Below are positions 61,552 through 64,000 of a DNA stretch of 64,000 nt, piece by piece. This stretch comes from Crocinitomicaceae bacterium. Lineage in GTDB: Bacteria > Bacteroidota > Bacteroidia > Flavobacteriales_D > Crocinitomicaceae. Within the stretch, counting starts at the first letter, position 1. Each line of letters starts with the position of its first letter. Below the pieces are notes generated by a model. That model saw only the letters and a list, made by a program, of their open reading frames with translations, made no database searches and was not told the origin of the DNA. The stretch spans positions 26,629 through 90,628 of the forward strand of contig JAKVAQ010000025.1 of assembly GCA_022447665.1 (NCBI GenBank), in the 5' to 3' direction. The translations under genes and the position numbers were made by a program.

Positions 61552-64000
61552 ATGAAAACACTAAAAAATCTAACCCTTGGTTTTATTTTGTTATTGAGCA
61601 ACCTAACTCTAGCTCAATTCCCTGGATGTCCGGACGTTGACGCCGGACCAGATCAAGTTTTACCATGTGATCAAAACTGTACGGATTTAATAGCCACCCC
61701 ATTTCACGCTGGAGGAACATCTACTTACACAGTTGCATCTATTCCACATGCTCCTCCAATTGGATACGCGGACGCAGGAGGAACAGCTGTATCAGTGGGA
61801 ACAGACGATGTATGGAGCCCTATTATTACTCTTCCTTTTCCCTTTTGCTATTATGGTGCTACCCAGAGCACTTGTAAAGTTGGATCCAATGGAGCGATTG
61901 ATTTTTCACCAGCTACCGGAGGAGGATATCACCCTTGGAATCATACGGCAAATTGTCCAAGTACCGCATTAGTGACAAGAGGTGATATATTTGGAGTACT
62001 CCATGATATTGACCCAAGTATAGCAGGTAATGTTAGATGGTACTTACTAGGTACCGCTCCTTGTAGAATATTTGTAGTTTCATTCGACAATATTGCTCAT
62101 TTCTCTTGTACTGCCATGAGAACTAGATCAATGATAGTGTTATATGAAACCACAAACGTAATCGATGTTTATATAGAGAGAAAAGATTTATGTGCTGGAT
62201 GGAATGGTGGACGAGCTACCGTTGGTATCCAAAATCCTGCGGGAACGGCCGGTATAGCTGCACCAGGAAGAAATACTACGCCGACTTGGTCAGTGACTGC
62301 GGCTGAAGCCTGGAGATTTACACCAAACGGAGCGCCTATCTACACAACAGAATGGTTAGATGGCGGAACAGTTATTGGAACAGGCGAAACGATTACTGTA
62401 TGTCCTGGAGGCACAAAAACTTATACAGCTAGAACTACTTATACAAAATGTGATGGAACAACGGTAATTGAGGAAGATGATGTTACTGTATCTTATGGTG
62501 ACCTTCCTGCACCAGCAGTTACACCTATCGCCGAATCATGTGCCGGCTCAGGAGATGGTTCAGTTACCATTGACAATGCTGATGGAGCTGGCCCTTATAC
62601 TGTAGACATTACCGGACCTGCGACTGCAACTTTTGTAGAACCAAGCATTGGTGGAGTTGCAACTTTCACTGGATTACCTCCAGGAGTTTATACTTATGAT
62701 GTTTTAGGAAATAATGGATGTAGCTACTCAGGCACATTTACAATTGATCCCGGACCAGATTGCTGTTCAGTTACGGCAGTGGACACAGATTTATTATGTA
62801 ATGGAGATAATTCCGGTACAGCTACTGCAACACCTGGAGCAGGTGGATTCCCTCCATATACTTATTCCTGGTCAGGCGGTGCAGGAACTACGGCTTCTGT
62901 TACTGGTCTCGCTGCAGGAACTTATACCGTTACCCTTACAGATGCTACAGGATGTACAGCTACGGCTGATGTAACCATCACAGAACCGACGGCATTGACT
63001 GCAGGAACTACAACTGTAAACACCTCTTGTTTTGGAGATTGTGACGGTGAAATAACGGTCACAGGTGCTACAGGAGGAACTCCAGGATATACTTATTCAA
63101 TTGACGGCGGAGCACTAGGTGCTGCAACAACTTTTCCAGGTCTTTGCGCAGGTACATATAATATTTTAGTTGAGGATGCTAATGGTTGTCAGTTCCCTAT
63201 AGACGATGTTGCTATTACTGAACCTGCGGATGTAACTTTGACAGAAACCGCGAATAACGCTGCTACATGTGGACTTGCCAATGGAGACTTAGATGTAGAT
63301 GCCGCGGGTGGAACACCAGGATATACCTATGATTTGGGCGGAACAACGAATGCTACTGGTACTTTCACTGGATTAGCGGCAGGTACTTATACCATTACCG
63401 TTACTGATGACAATGGGTGCACGGAAACAATTGATGTAACAATTGATAACCTTGCCGGACCTGTTCCATTTGTAGATGTTCTTAATGATGTTACTTGTTT
63501 TGGTGGCCTTAACGGATCAGTCACTATCGGAGTAACTGGTGGAACAGCTGCGTATACTTTTGCTCTGGACGGAGGACTACCTCAGGCTTCGAATACATTC
63601 CCTACGGTTGGTGCCGGTCCGCATACCGTTGTAGTTACAGATGCAAGCGGATGTACCGGTACTGTTGACTTCGTAGTTGGAGAGCCTACAGAGCTTACTT
63701 ACACAGTGACAATTACTGATGCACTTTGTTTTGGAGCTTGTGATGGAACAATCGATATTGATGCTTCTGGAGCGACTCCTCCTTATACATATTCTGATGA
63801 TGCAGGTGCGACCTTTGGACCTGCGGATGTACTTACTGGTTTATGTGCAGGCGCTGTAAACATTGTGGTTTCCGATGTTAATGGCTGTCTTGCAAACTCA
63901 TTAGAGGTTGTTGGAGAGCCTACAGAACTTACAGCAACAGCTACGCATACAGAACCTTCTTGTAACGGAACGCCTGACGGAGAAATAGATTTTGATCCAG
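61552..64000 (+). CDS. SprB-repeat surface protein, 3' end beyond window edge
   Basis: The frame is open from ATG 61552 to the last base (816 codons) and continues outside. A signal peptide (MKTLKNLTLGFILLLSNLTL, cleaved near AQ) is followed by ~250 residues of an N-terminal domain (PLPFPFCYYGATQ-like segment, HPWNHTANCPS, VLHDIDPSIAG) that looks like the nidogen-like or lectin-like heads of such proteins. Then come at least seven SprB repeats with CFGxCDG, PYTYS and DANGC/DDNGC motifs. One pair of repeats (63457-63996) is very close to the same pair in the divergent adhesin. A CHU_C tail is expected beyond the edge but is not seen. Confidence 0.9.
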   Translation, partial: MKTLKNLTLGFILLLSNLTLAQFPGCPDVDAGPDQVLPCDQNCTDLIATPFHAGGTSTYTVASIPHAPPIGYADAGGTAVSVGTDDVWSPIITLPFPFCYYGATQSTCKVGSNGAIDFSPATGGGYHPWNHTANCPSTALVTRGDIFGVLHDIDPSIAGNVRWYLLGTAPCRIFVVSFDNIAHFSCTAMRTRSMIVLYETTNVIDVYIERKDLCAGWNGGRATVGIQNPAGTAGIAAPGRNTTPTWSVTAAEAWRFTPNGAPIYTTEWLDGGTVIGTGETITVCPGGTKTYTARTTYTKCDGTTVIEEDDVTVSYGDLPAPAVTPIAESCAGSGDGSVTIDNADGAGPYTVDITGPATATFVEPSIGGVATFTGLPPGVYTYDVLGNNGCSYSGTFTIDPGPDCCSVTAVDTDLLCNGDNSGTATATPGAGGFPPYTYSWSGGAGTTASVTGLAAGTYTVTLTDATGCTATADVTITEPTALTAGTTTVNTSCFGDCDGEITVTGATGGTPGYTYSIDGGALGAATTFPGLCAGTYNILVEDANGCQFPIDDVAITEPADVTLTETANNAATCGLANGDLDVDAAGGTPGYTYDLGGTTNATGTFTGLAAGTYTITVTDDNGCTETIDVTIDNLAGPVPFVDVLNDVTCFGGLNGSVTIGVTGGTAAYTFALDGGLPQASNTFPTVGAGPHTVVVTDASGCTGTVDFVVGEPTELTYTVTITDALCFGACDGTIDIDASGATPPYTYSDDAGATFGPADVLTGLCAGAVNIVVSDVNGCLANSLEVVGEPTELTATATHTEPSCNGTPDGEIDFDP

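Overview
The window is AT-rich chromosomal DNA from a member of the Bacteroidetes, most likely a marine or freshwater Flavobacteriales (Crocinitomicaceae/Cryomorphaceae-like; this placement is inference). The evidence is a gliding-motility ABC ATPase (GldA), type IX secretion sorting domains (CHU_C type B and a weak type A tail), SprB-repeat giants, TonB-dependent receptors with carboxypeptidase-regulatory N-termini, an ECF sigma/FecR pair, families typical of the phylum (DUF4271, DUF5916, DUF5723, DUF2797, head-GIN) and the Bacteroidetes -7 promoter element TAnnTTTG ahead of many genes. There is no rRNA, tRNA, CRISPR array, prophage or insertion sequence that I can see.

Layout. 1-6.1 kb (minus strand): a lipoprotein running off the left edge, a DUF5723/thrombospondin-3/OmpA outer-membrane protein in an operon with an unknown membrane-anchored 757-aa protein, and RNase HII. 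6.1-10.6 kb (plus): two small unknowns, a DsbD-type thiol:disulfide transporter with an extra periplasmic domain, and a coupled pair of unknown genes. 10.6-20.8 kb: a TonB-dependent receptor, a membrane protein, gpsA, a small outer-membrane protein with a thioredoxin-like protein, an MlaE/MlaF lipid transporter with a coiled-coil partner, a DUF2797 zinc protein and a kelch protein. 20.8-32.4 kb: a DUF5916 protein, glutaryl-CoA dehydrogenase, DUF4271 with HemD, a CotH/beta-helix lipoprotein head-to-head with PBP1A, and subunit A of a 3-oxoacid CoA-transferase. 32.5-41.1 kb: an outer-membrane protein, then the sigma-factor locus. 41.3-53 kb: gldA, aspartate kinase, a type B secreted SprB-like protein, a small conserved gene, sucA-sucB and a Pmp3-like lipoprotein. 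53-64 kb: dprA and two divergent giant SprB-repeat adhesins, the second cut by the window edge.

The most interesting part is 33.3-41.1 kb. An ECF sigma factor and its FecR anti-sigma factor lead an operon with a protein that fuses the STN signalling domain to a 16-residue-repeat surface domain. Next come a TonB-dependent receptor that lacks an STN domain and a second repeat protein related to the first. A 28-bp element, identical at 25 positions, sits 25-29 bp upstream of both the receptor gene and a head-GIN lipoprotein gene that runs into the sigma gene. It reads as GGGGT-N16-GTC, an ECF-type -35/-10 pair, so it is a strong candidate for the promoter this sigma factor recognises. I infer a surface-signalling regulon in which the sensor domain has been moved off the transporter and onto a repeat protein.
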